A program made the position numbers and the translations under genes. Positions 24,255-35,526 of a stretch of 64,000 nucleotides of DNA are shown piece by piece (position 1 is the first letter of the stretch; each line of letters begins with the position of its first letter). Below the pieces are notes generated by a model. It was not told the origin of the DNA, ran no database searches, and was given only the letters and a program-made list of their open reading frames with translations. Origin of the DNA: an uncultured Acidobacteriota bacterium (lineage in GTDB: Bacteria > Acidobacteriota > UBA6911 > RPQK01 > JAJDTT01); the NCBI GenBank assembly GCA_951812665.1, contig CATOST010000012.1:60868-124867 (forward strand), given 5' to 3'.

Positions 24255-27200
24255 ATGCAGACTTCCCTCTTTTCCATCAAGAGTGCCCTTCCATTTTTTG
24301 TATTGATGGTTTCCCTCCCGGTATTGGCCCAGGAGCATGTGGGAACCGTTACCGGGACCGTGCGAGACGAAGGCGGAGGCGTTCTCCCCGGCGTGGAAGT
24401 GACCCTTACCAACCTGGGCACGGGCGCGCAACGGGACGTCGTGACGAACGACGTGGGGCTTTACGGGTTCAACTCCGTGCCCATCGGCGAATATGCGCTG
24501 CAGGCCTCCTTGACCGGCTTCCGGACGCTTGAACAGACCGGGATCCGCGTCGTTTCGGGTGAGATTGTCACTCTCGACGTTGGGTTGACAGTGGGCCAAG
24601 TGACGGAAACCGTGGAGGTGGCGGCGACACTCCCCACCATTGAGAAGCAAAGCAATAAGGCAGGCTATGCCAGGGTGAACGAGGAAATTGCCCGTCTGCC
24701 TCTGGTCGTCTCGTTCAACAACCGCCAGGCCCTGTCCTTCCTGCGGACCATGCCCGGTGTGTCTTACGACCCCTTCAGGTATTTCGACAACGAGAACGTT
24801 GCCATGTCCCGGTCCTTCGTCCAGGGAACTCCAACTGCTTCTCCCAGCTACAACATTGACGGGGTGAGGGCGAGCGGTTCGACTCACGAGAACGCCCGCG
24901 ATGACACGGCGCCGATTCCAGAGATGGTTCAGGAATTCCGACTCGACACCAACACCCAGGCCGAGCATGGCTGGGACAGCGGTGTGGCCATCAACCTGGT
25001 CTTCAAATCAGGCACCAACGACTTTCACGGCACTGGCTTCTGGTACAACCGAAACGACGTGTTCGACGCTCGACCCTGGTTTGCGGCGAGGAGAGCCGTC
25101 ACCCGGCAGAATGACTTCGGCTTCGTGCTGGGCGGTCCCATCTGGAAAAACCGCACGTTTTTCTTTGGGGGGATCGATATCTACAAATTGCGGACAGCCC
25201 CCTCCGGGACGACTGCCACCGTCCCCACCACTGCCATGCGCAACGGCGACTTCAGTGAGATATTGGGGGATCAAGTCGGGACCGATGCCCTGGGCCGGCC
25301 GGTTTTTCAGGGCCAGATTTTCGATCCGGCCAGCACTCGACGGATGGACAAGGCGGGTTCATCCGCGATCCCTTTCCGGGAAACATCATTCCTTCCGACC
25401 GCTCAAGCTCGATCACACAGGCCCTGCTTTCGCACATTGGTGCGCCCAACCGGCGGGCGTCAGCAATAACTGGGTCGGAACCCAGACTCTACGCCCGGAC
25501 GACAAAGAGTCCTATTACCTCAAGATCGATCACCAGATCGATGAAGCGGGATCCCACAAGTTTACGTTTGGCACGGAGCAGAATGTCAGGCTGAACAGGT
25601 CCACTTATCCGCAGGTCTTTGACGAGGCGGTCTCCAGCCTTCACATAAACGAGTCGGCTCAATACCGCTATCGCTTCAATTATTACTGGACCATCCGGCC
25701 CAACGTGATCTTGAACCTTCGCACCGGTGTGACCCGGACGCCGCGAATTATCGGTACTCAGGGTCTGGACAACGACCGTTTTGGTGAAGAGATCGGAATT
25801 ACCGGAGTCAGCAACCCCAATGCACCAAGAGTGAACACCGAGGGAATGACCGGGTATGGCCCGATTTTCCGGAAGCTCAATGACCCCAGCCAGACCGTGC
25901 CCGCCCACTTCGACATGACCTGGGTCAGAGGCTCGCACAATTTCAAATTTGGCGGCTCCTATCTACTGTCGGTCTCCAAAGGGGATTCGTCGATTTTTGG
26001 TCAGGGAAATTTCAGCTTTCAGGATCGCACGACCGGTCTGCCCGGCTTCCCTGCAACCGGATGGGGCTTTGCCAGCCAGTTCCTGGGCCAGGTGGACGCT
26101 GCACCGTCAATAGCCCATCAGCCTTCAAACGCGATGGCGGAGCCTGGGGTTTCTACTTTCAGGACTCTTGGCGCGCCACCCCCAAGTTGACGGTGAATTA
26201 CGGCATCCGCAACGACATCTTCATAACCGCGGGAGAGAGCTACGACCGCATCGGGGCCTTCAACCCGACCGTCCCCAACCCCGGTGCCGGTGGTCTTCCG
26301 GGGGCCCTGTGGTTCTGGGGTGAGGGCCCAGGCCGGAACGGGTTCAAACGAGTGGCCCCGACCCTCTGGAGCAACTGGGGGCCTCGTCTGGGGCTGGCTT
26401 ACTCGCCTGACGAAAAGACCGTCTTGAAGGCCAGTGCCGCCTACATGTACTTTCCACACTTCGGCGCCATGACCAGCGGATTCAATACGCCCGCTATCGG
26501 CTGGATTCTCAATGTGACCGCTGCGAGTCTGGACGCCGGTGTGACCCCCGCCTTCAACTGGGATGACGGATTTCCGGACATTCTTCCCAATCTGCCCGAC
26601 ATCGACCCTTCCTTTGCCAACGGCCAGTCGGTTGTGGCCCTGAACCGGGACACCATGAAGGCGGGCAGGACGCTGACCGTCAACTTTGGTGTGGAAAGAG
26701 ACCTGGGCTGGGGGACTGCTTTTCGGGCCAACTACCACGGCAAGTTCAGCCACAGTCTCCCCAGCAACGATGCCGTTCGATTGAACCAGCTTGACCCCAG
26801 GCATCTGGCGTTGGGCACCCTGCTCTTTGCCGACATCAATTCCCCGGCAGCCGCAGCGGCAGGGATCACTTCTCCCTATGAGGGATTTACAGGACCTGTG
26901 AACCAGGCGCTCAGACCGTTTCCTCACATGCTGAACATCAACGAACGCGCCGCCCCCGTTACCGACCTGACCTACCATGGTGTGGTGTTGTCCATGCAGA
27001 AGCGCTACGGGCACGGGTTGAGCTTCATGCTCAACTACACCATCTCCAAAGCGCTGGGCAACGCCAGGTGGGCCAACCAGGGGCATTCGCTCGCCAGCCA
27101 CATCCAGCATACTTCGCAACGGCACCTTCGGTATTTGTACGACCAGGATCGGCCCCAGAATGTTGCCGTGAGCTGGATGTGGGAATTGCCCTTCGGACCG

Positions 27201-27723
27201 GGAAAGCGCTGGGGCGCAGACACGAGTTCGGTCGTGAAGAAGCTGATCGGCGGCTGGAACATCGGGATGCAGCAGGCCTATTTCTCCGCACAGCCCCTCC
27301 ATATGAGCAGCCGCGTCCGCTACCCGGGAGGCTTCAACGCCATCTGGCCGGACCGGGGTCGACGGCGTATCGATTCGGACCGGTGTCGACTGTGGAGATT
27401 ACGACCCCAACGATCCATCCCGGAACCGATACCTCAACCTCAACGCCTTTGCCAATCCTGCGCCTTTTACCTTGGGGAATACCAGGACGTTGCCTTCGAC
27501 ACGAGCCTGCAGCTATTTCAACGAGAACGCCGCCATCCAGAAAGATACTTATGTCAACGAGGACATCTACGTTCGCTTAGGGGCCGATTTCTTCAATCTG
27601 TTCAACCGCCATATCTGGGGCAACCCGAACACCGACATCGGCAACAAGGCGGCCTTTGGCACCATCGGTTCTGTCTCCTTTCCTCCCAGGATCATCCAAC
27701 TGAGTCTCTCGATTCACTTCTGA
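24255..27723 (+). CDS. Oar-like TonB-dependent receptor 1 (frameshifted)
   Basis: Outer-membrane receptor of about 1150 residues. Start ATG 24255 is preceded by AAGGAG. A signal peptide ends at LPVLAQ, followed by a carboxypeptidase-regulatory-like fold (GTVTGTVRDEGGGVLPGVEV), a plug-like region (RALSFLRTMPGV-type, NIDGVRASGS) and a large beta-barrel rich in NYGIRND, FRANYHGKFSH and similar strands, ending with Phe (LSIHF). Frame changes occur near 25345, 25452, 26100 and 27360; the sequence of the neighbouring paralogue continues across each, so they are indels rather than domain ends. Such receptors import large glycans or peptides. Its own promoter and terminator are visible. Confidence 0.85.
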
Positions 27724-27759
27724 TGGTGGCGGAAACAGCAGAGGCGATCAGAACCCGGA

Positions 27760-27792
27760 GGGGGCCGGCAAATGCCGGTCCCCTCTTTTTTT
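27760..27792 (+). terminator. Intrinsic terminator of receptor 1
   Basis: A GC-rich stem (GGGGCCGGCA paired with TGCCGGTCCCC, one mismatch) with an AA loop is followed by a T-rich tract, 37 bases after the receptor stop codon. Confidence 0.8.
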
Positions 27793-27837
27793 GGACGCCA
27801 GTGAGAACTTTCTTGACCTTCAGCAGGACTACTGGAA

Positions 27838-27926
27838 GCGTCGCCTGGCGAGCCGGAGCGAGGGCCTGTCGTATCCGCATCCCGCGACCTATACCTGGCA
27901 CATGGGCGAAGCAGGAAATGGTCGCC
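27838..27926. repeat. Dispersed repeat, copy 2
   Basis: Second copy of the roughly 88-base repeat found at 23971-24058, in the 429-base gap between the two receptor genes, same orientation. I see no gene in the gap. Confidence 0.75.
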
Positions 27927-28017
27927 GGGTTTTACGGCTGGCGGGGTTGACGCGACCCGCACCATTATCTCTCGGAGTTGTCATCCTCTTCGGATAAGAT
28001 TTCTTCCGACAGCAATC

Positions 28018-28046
28018 TTGTATCGGAAGGGCAGATGGGTTATAAA
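28018..28046 (+). promoter_or_regulatory. Possible promoter of the second TonB receptor
   Basis: TTGTAT (28018-28023), 17-base spacer, TATAAA (28041-28046), about 105 bases before the receptor 2 start. Pattern match only; other AT-rich hexamers lie nearby. Confidence 0.35.
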
Positions 28047-28152
28047 GTGCGCCTATTCTGGCTACGCGGCGAGTTTTGAAGATTTGCAGTATATTTGCGG
28101 ATCTACCGCGTCATCCCACTAGTCAGTTCACTTCAATGTCCGAGGAGTAGCA

Positions 28153-31100
28153 ATGAGTAGAGTATTGAGTCTGACCCTGATTCTGGCGCTCTCCTGCCTT
28201 CCCCTGCTGGCGCAGGAGAACGTGGGAACGGTGACCGGGGCGGTCCGCGATGAGAGCGGCGGTGTGGTTCCCGGAGCGGAAGTCTCCATCACCAACGTCG
28301 GCACCGGCATCGTGACCGACACCATTACCAGCGACGCCGGGATTTACGCCTTCAATTCGGTGGCGATCGGAGAGTACCAGCTCACGGCCACCATGCCCGG
28401 CTTCAGAACCCTGGCGCAGAGCGGGCTCCGCGTGGTGTCCGGAGAGGTCCTGACCGTCGACGTCACGTTGTCGGTTGGCGATGTGGCCGAGACCGTGGAG
28501 GTGATGGCGACGCTTCCCACCATCGAGAAGCAGTCGAACAAGGCCGGATACGCCCGGGTCAACGAGGAGATCGCGCGGCTTCCGATAGCCATCTCCAACA
28601 ACAACCGCCAGGCGCTCTCGTTTTTGCGCACCATGCCGGGAGTGGCCTACAACCCCAATAGCACCAACGAAAACGACGCCATGAGCAGGGCTTTCATTCA
28701 TGGCACGCCCAATGCTTCCCCCAGCTACACCATCGATGGTGTCCGGGCGGGCAGCTCCACCCACCAGAATGCCCGGGACGACACGGGGCCGATTCCCGAG
28801 TTGGTGCAGGAGTTCCGGCTCGACACCAACACGAATGCGGAGCATGGTTGGGACAGCGGCGTGGCGATCACCCTGATCTTCAAGTCGGGCACCAACGACT
28901 TGCACGGCGATGTCTTCTGGTATTTCCGGAACGACATTCTCGACGCCCGGCCCTGGCTGGCCCCGAGCAAGAGCGTGACCCGGCAGAACGACTACGGATT
29001 CGTGCTGGGAGGCCCGATCTGGAAGAACCGAACGTTCTTCTTCGGCGGGTTCGACGGCTACAAGCTGCGGACCGCTCCGGGAGACGCGGTGCGGACCGTG
29101 CCCACCGCGGCCATGCGCAGCGGCGACTTCAGCGAGATTCTGGGCCCCCAGATCGGGACCGACTCTCTGGGCCGGCCGATCCACCAGGGCGCCATCTACG
29201 ACCCCATGACCACTCGCTCGGACGGGCAGGGCGGGTTCATTCGGGACCCGTTCCCCAACAACATGATTCCTGCGGATCGATTCAGCACCGTCACCAAGAA
29301 CCTGATTTCGCGGATCGGGCTGCCCAATCGGCCGGGTGTGACCAACAACTGGGTCGGGGGCCTGACCTCCACACCGGTCGACAAGTCCTCTTTCTACCTG
29401 AAGGTCGATCATCAGCTCGACGAGGCGGGCGACCACCGGCTCACGGTCGGATGGGAGCAGTCGTTGCAGGAATCCCGGTCAAACTACGCCCCGGTCTTTG
29501 ACGAGTCCATCTCCAGTCTTCACAAGAACGACCAAGTTCAGTACCGCTATCGCTTCAATTACCACTACACGATCCGGCCCAACGTCCTATTCAACGTTCG
29601 GACCGGCGTCACGCGGACGCCCCGGGTCATCGGCACCCAGGGTCTGGCCAACGACAATACGGGTGCGGAAGTCGGCATCAGGGGAGTGCCGGGACCCATC
29701 GCCCCCCAAGTCGGCGTCCAGGGCCAGAGCGCCTACGGGCCCATCTTCCAAAAACTCATCGACCCCAGCCAGACCATCCCGGCCAACATGGAAGGTGGGC
29801 GCCGCCTACCTGCTTTCTGTCTCCAAGCAGAACCTGGCCCTCTTCGATCAGGGATCGTTCAGTTTCTCGGCCCTGGAAACCGGTTTGCCGGGCAACGCGA
29901 ACACCGGGTTCGGTTTCGCCAGCAAGTTGCTGGGCGAGGTAGACTCGGGATTCGTCTGGAGTCAACGCGACTTTCGTCACAACGGCGGGGCCTGGGGCAT
30001 CTACTTCCAGGACTCGTGGCGCGCCACCCAAAAGTTGACCATCAACTATGGTCTCCGGAACGATGTTTTCGTTCCTTTGGGCGAGACCTACGACCGGATC
30101 GGAGCCTTCAACCCCACGATACCCAACCCCGGAGCGGGGGGACTGCCGGGGGCGCTCTGGTTCTGGGGCGACGGTCCGGGAAGAAACGGATTCAAGCGGG
30201 TCGCGGACACCCTCTGGAGCCAGTGGGGCCCCCGTTTGGGATTCGCGTATTCACCAGATGACAACACGGTCATCCGGGCCAGCGGCGCCTACATGTACTT
30301 TCCGCTCTTCGGCGCCATGACCAGCGGCTTCAACACGCCCTTCCTGGGGTGGACGCTGGATCCGTCCGTCAGGAGCCTGGACGGCGGTCTGACCCCGGCT
30401 TTCAACTGGGACAACGGGTGGCCGGACCCCATCCCGAATCTTCCCGTTCTGGAGCCGGACTTCGCCAACGGTCAGGCGGTACAGTATCTTAACCGGGACG
30501 ACTTCAAGTCGGGCCGCACCTTGACTCTCAACGCCGGGTTGGAGCGGGACCTGGGCGGTGGGCTGGCCATTCGGGCCAACTACCACGGCAAGTTCTCGCA
30601 CAATCTGCCCAGCAACGACGCGTTGCGGATAAACCAGCTCAGTGTCGGAAACTTGAGTTTGGGGAGCCTTCTGCAGGCCCAGATCGGTTCACCACAGGCT
30701 GAGGCCGCCGGGATCACTGCTCCTTATCCAGGATTCTCGGGACCGGTCGCCCAGGCGCTCAGACCATTCCCGCACATGCTGGACATCCAGCAGCGGGCTG
30801 CGCCCGTGAACAACTTGACCTACCATGCCTTGGTCCTGTCGTTGCAAAAGCGGTATGGACACGGTTTGAGCTTCATGCTCAACCATACGATCTCCAAGGC
30901 CATCGGCGATGTCGGCTTCTCCCAGCAGGGGCATGGGTTCACAAGGGCCCAGCACACCTCGCAGCGGGGTCTCCGATATGTTTACCAGGAAGATCGCCCC
31001 CAGAACCTCTCTCTGAGTTGGATGTATGAACTGCCGTTCGGGCCGGGAAAACGTTTTTTCAACGGTGGGAATCTTTTCACCAGGTATTTTCTCAGCGGTT

Positions 31101-31555
31101 GGACGCTCGGCTTTCAGCACAACTACTTCTCGGGACAGCCGATCAGCGTCACCAGCCGGGTCAGGTATCCGGGAGGCTTCGGAGCCATCTGGCCGGTCCT
31201 GCGTCTGAACTCGCAGATCAAGACCAACACTATCTGCGGGGACTACAGTCCCGGCGGGCGATTCCTGAACATCAACGCGTTCATGAATGCGGCGCCTTGG
31301 ACTTTGGGGAACGTCAGAACGTTGCCCAAGGAACGGGAATGCAGCTATTTCAACGAGAACGCGACGCTCCAGAAGGACACTCAGGTCAACGAGGACGTGA
31401 GCGTTCCGTTTGGGAGTCGATATGTTCAACGTGTTCAACCGCCACATCTGGGGCGGCCTGAAAACACCGACACCGGAAACGCGGCGGGATTTGGCCGATT
31501 CGGCTCCACGTCACGTCCCCGGTTCATCCAGTTGCATCTCTCGGTCCACTTCTGA
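28153..31555 (+). CDS. Oar-like TonB-dependent receptor 2 (frameshifted)
   Basis: Paralogue of receptor 1, similar along its whole length, about 1130 residues. ATG 28153 follows GAGGAG. Signal peptide ends at CLPLLAQ; then the carboxypeptidase-regulatory-like fold (GTVTGAVRDESGGVVPGAEV), plug (YTIDGVRAGSS) and barrel ending LSVHF. Near 29790 about 32 bases present in receptor 1 are missing (the TWVRGSHNF region), which changes frame; the barrel continues in the next frame. Two compensating shifts near 31405 and 31455 garble a short stretch (in the third frame DMFNVFNRHIWGG). The high similarity suggests gene duplication with substrate divergence. Confidence 0.85.
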
Positions 31556-31584
31556 TTCACATCACCAAAGGTGGATGAAAAAAA

Positions 31585-31612
31585 GGGCCGGCACTGAGTG
31601 CCGGCCCTTTTT
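31585..31612 (+). terminator. Intrinsic terminator of receptor 2
   Basis: Perfect ten-base stem GGGCCGGCAC / GTGCCGGCCC with a TGA loop, followed by five Ts and preceded by As, so it can work in both directions between the convergent receptor and quinoprotein genes. Confidence 0.9.
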
Positions 31613-31620
31613 CGTAGGGG

Positions 31621-31760
31621 CTGGAGGGGCGACTTTCCAGTCACCCAATAGGAAGGGCGTCTTTTAGGCGGCCCCCGTCTTCTTTACCCAATGGTCATTT
31701 TAGGGGATCGGCGGGCCATTTAAGGGATCGGCTGAAAGACGCCGCTCCTAGACGCCGCTC
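31621..31760. repeat. Degenerate palindromic repeats
   Basis: Fragments of the window-wide hairpin family (GGCGACTTTCCAGTCACC, GATCGGCTGAAAGACGCC, GACGCCGCTCCTA twice) fill the space between the terminator and the quinoprotein stop codon. None keeps a perfect stem. Confidence 0.5.
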
Positions 31761-33224
31761 CTAATCGGCGACGGCGAACAGGGTGTTGCGGTTGGTGATG
31801 TAGAGGACTCCGTTGGCCGCCACCGCCGTCGTGTAGACCGAGTCTCCCATCTCGTTGACGGCCAGTTCCTTCATCGTCGTGCCGTGCTCCAGCACCGCCA
31901 CGTCGCCGTCCTCGTCTCCCAGATAGACTTTGCCGTCCACTAGATAGGGTGACCCCCAGACCGCAGCCAGCATGTCGTACCGCCAGTGCCGTTTTCCGGT
32001 GGCGAGATCAGGCAGTAGAGAAATCCGGTCAGATCCGCCGCATAGAGCAGACCGTCCTGAATAGCGACGGTGGACATGCTGCGGCGGAAGTCATCCCCAC
32101 CCACGTGCCAGATCCGTCCCTTCTCGGTGATTTCGCCGGTCTGCGTCGCGTCGATGGAAAAGAGGTGACCGGGACCCTCGCCATGCTCCGGGTCCTGACC
32201 CACGCTGAGCAGCACCTTGTCTTCATAGAGGACCGGCGTGGAGATGATGTTGTTCCGGGTGCCGCGCCCGCCCAGTTTCCACTCGGAGGCCTTGGATTGA
32301 GGTCGAACTTCCAGATCAGTTTCTCCACCCTGGGGGCTCGTAGGCGTAAGCCCAACCGTCGCCCCCGGCAAAAATGACCTGGGCGCCGGCCCTTGACCAG
32401 CCCGTAGGTGGCTGAAGACCATTGTCCATTGCAGGGTGTTCTCACCCGGGTCGCTCCGCTCCCATGCCAACTCGCCCGTATTCTTGGTCCACGGCAATGA
32501 ACGCGGGCGCGTCCGGCATGGGAAGATCCAGGTGACCCTCGTCCACGCCGTTGGAGGTAAGCAGGAAGATCAGGTCGCCGGCTCCCACCGGGGAGGAGGT
32601 GGCCAGGTTGTGCGGGAACACGCCCAGTTCCTCGATCATGTCGTACACCCAGACGATGTCCGCGTCCTCTTTCTCCCGGTATTTCTCGTCCTGGAAGGGA
32701 CCGTCGTTCTCCCCGTCCAGAAACCCCTCCACGTCGGCGCAGACCAGTTCGGCCCGGTTGCTGACGTAGTAGATCCGGTCCCCGTCCACGAACGGAGACG
32801 AACAGATCCCCTGTTCCGGCCAGTCGTTGACCCGCCCGGTGGGGAGCTTGTCGTGGGTGGCCTGCCACAATACCTTCCCGGTGGCCTCCTCCAGACAGAC
32901 GATCACACCCTTGTCGCCCGTGATCCCAGCCCGGTGATGGGCTTCGTTGTTGGTGCCGATGAAGATCCTTCCGTCGGAGATCACGGGATTGCCGTAGGTC
33001 TGGGATCCCAACGGCGTCTTCCAACGGATGTTCTCGCCGCTGGAGACGTCCCACCGGTTGAGGCATCCCCTTCTCATCCGAAACCATGTTCCGGTCCGGA
33101 GTCCCGCCCCACATTTTCCAGGTCCCCCGCGTGGACCTGAGGCTCGCCCGGCGCGGCAAAAATCGCCGCCGCCAGCAGGGATGGATAGAACGCGCACGAT
33201 CCTGGCTCGACTACTAGTCATCAT
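31761..33224 (-). CDS. PQQ-like beta-propeller quinoprotein 2 (frameshifted)
   Basis: Secreted or periplasmic protein of about 485 residues made of PQQ-type beta-propeller blades: WGGTPDRNMVSDEKG near the start, then GNPVISDGRIFIGTNN, CLEEATGKVLWQATHD, GICSSPFVDGDRIYYVSN, ISTPVLYEDKVLLSVG and WGSPYLVDGKVYLGDEDGDV. Blades like these occur in BamB and in alcohol dehydrogenases; here no catalytic residues for dehydrogenase activity are evident. Frame changes occur near 33100, 32465, 32330 and 31985. The ATG at 33224 overlaps the end of quinoprotein 1 by 11 bases, so the pair is an operon. Confidence 0.78.
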
Positions 33225-35463
33225 TCCTCACCACCTTGAAGTTGTCGAAGAGTATCTCGGGACCGTCGCTCTTGGACGTGGTTCCGACGGAATAGCCGTA
33301 GAGGCCGGCGCTGCCGTCCCGGTTCGGATGCGGGTCCAGCACCTCGATGTTCCAGGTCTGTGGCTCCGGTTCTTCCCGGGCCAGACCTTGGCTCGGACTC
33401 GGGCCTGGTCACCCTCCAAAAGCACCGAGAACTTGGCTCGATACCAGACCTCCGGATCCCAGGGGAAGGCGACGTCGTGCCGCAGGCGCGGCAGCGGCGA
33501 CCAGGGTCTCGATCCGCAGCCTCTTCCTCATCCCCATCATGATGAAACGGTAGCGGCTGTTGATCAGCCCCATGTCCGGCTTGAAGCGTTTGCGGGCCAG
33601 TGTTCCCATCAGGTCCGCTTCCACCGTATACCCTCCCGGGATGGGGGGGGTCGCGTAGGCTCGAAGCCTCATGAATGGCGGGGAAGGCCGCGCCTTGGAC
33701 GCCAGCTTTCTTGAGCACGTTGCCCCCGGCCTCGACGACTTGCGTCTTGGAGGCCACGCCCACCCAGCCCGGCGGCACCGAGCCGGCCGCCAGCGACTCG
33801 AAGTCTTCGTGGATCGGCAGGTCGGGGAGCGATCCGGATCCGTGCGGCAGCGCTGTCTCCGGCCGCGGACTCGGCGGTAACCAAACCCGCTGAGAACGCC
33901 TGCCGGTTCGAAGCGGTGAATGTCCCGTCCGGAACGATGGATCCGGACACGCCGCTCACCGACCACTTGACGCTGCTGGCCGGTGAGGGAGGCGAGCCCA
34001 CCGAGTCGAATCGGAGTCCTTTCAGGCGGATCTGCTCGCCGGGTCTCAGCGTCGCCTCCGCCGGCACCACCCGAAGGCTGGCCTTGGAACCCTGGTTCCG
34101 GGCGGGCGGTCTCGCGCGGAGCCGGTGGTGCTTCCAGAGCCTTTACTTGCCGGTCCGCCTTGCCGAGGCAGTAGATACCGTAGCGGGTCATGAAGTAGAC
34201 GCGTCCGTTGACGACGGCCGGAGAGCCGAAGATCTCGTCCACGGTGCCGTCCGGCCGCTCGAACACCTCCTTGTCGAGGGGAAACGCATCGGGGTCCCTT
34301 CGTCGCGAAGAATGTGGAAGATGCCGTTCTGTTCTCCCACGTAGATCAACGCCGTCGCCAGTGACCACGGGCGATTCCCTTGCCCACCCGGCCCATGTTG
34401 TATTCCCAATGAATCTCGCCGCTGGCGGCGTCCATGCAGAACAGATTGGCGCTGTTGTCCACCGCGTAGAGCCGGCCGTTGGCGACAGCGGGCGAGGCAT
34501 ACCCGAAGGTGTGACCGTCATGCCTCCAGACGACGCCGGTCCCGGTGATGTCTCCCGTCCGGTTCCGTCGATGCAGACGATGCTCCCCATCCTGGAGGTA
34601 TGCAAGTTCTCTTCGCTGTGAGACAGGTACGCCCGGTCTCCGTCCACCACGACGGAAGCGTTGAGACCCCGTTTGCTGAGGCGGAACGTCCACCTCTTTT
34701 CACACCGTTGCGGGCCAACATTCCATAAGCGTTGCCGTCGGCCGTCGCCGCCACCAACATTCGCCGGCCGCCCATCACGGCCGTCACCGGGGCCGAGTAG
34801 GTCGTGTCCAGTGGCTGTCCCCCCGGCGCCGCCCACCACTGGATGGCCCCGCTCCCCTTGTTGAAGGCAACATATCGATGGAGAGGCCGGGCCAGATTTC
34901 CCCAACTCGAGTTGAGATAGCTCACCACGACCCGGTCTTCGTCCAGGATCGGCGTGTGCAGGCGCCCTCCGTAGCCGCTGATCCGGCCCAACTCCTCGGT
35001 CATGGAGACCTTCCAGACCTCATCACCGTCACGGGTGAGGCAGAAAGAACTCCCCCCGGTGGCGTGAGCGTAGATCCGGCCCGAATCCGGGTCCCCGACC
35101 AGGGCCGTCCACCCGACCCGATTCGACCCGATTCTCTACGATGTCGGTATGGAAGACGTTGAACCGTTTTTCCCAGAGCTTGCGGCCGGTGAGAGCGTCG
35201 AGCGCCACGATCCGTTCCCCCCGCGTGGGACCTTCCCCCACCGGCAGGATGGCGAAGAGCCGGTTGTCCATGATGATGGGCGTGGTGCGGCCTCCCTCAT
35301 CGAACTTCCAGAGAAGACCCGTTCCACCCTGATCCCAGGAGGTGACGGCCGCTTCCTCCATGGCGGCTCCGTTCTGATTCGGACCGCGCCAGTAAGGCCA
35401 GTCCGCGGCCAAGGCCGGGTGGATGGTGATCCAAGCCAGGGAAACGACTCCAAGAAATTTCAA
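33214..35463 (-). CDS. PQQ-like quinoprotein 1 with Ig-like and concanavalin-like domains (frameshifted)
   Basis: About 745 residues. A signal peptide (FLGVVSLAWITIHPALA) is followed by DWPYWRGPNQNG, the usual start of these proteins, and PQQ-type blades (IIMDNRLFAILPVG, IVALDALTGRKLW, PILDEDRVVVSYLNSSWG, VANGRLYAVDNSANLFCMDAASGEI). Then comes an Ig-like segment (EQIRLKGLRF, SSVKWSVSGVSGSIVPDGTF) and a jelly-roll-like C-terminal part (DFESLAAGSVPPGWVGV, VEADLMGT, ending LFDNFKVVRNDD). Several frame changes (about 35105, 34700, 34400, 34270, 33700, 33500) interrupt it. It may sense or bind extracellular sugar substrates; this is inference from the domain mix. Confidence 0.75.
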
Positions 35464-35526
35464 ACCCGACCTCCTGCGGCGAAAAGGTTCACGTGATGCT
35501 CATTATCAACAGAATCGGAGATGTCT

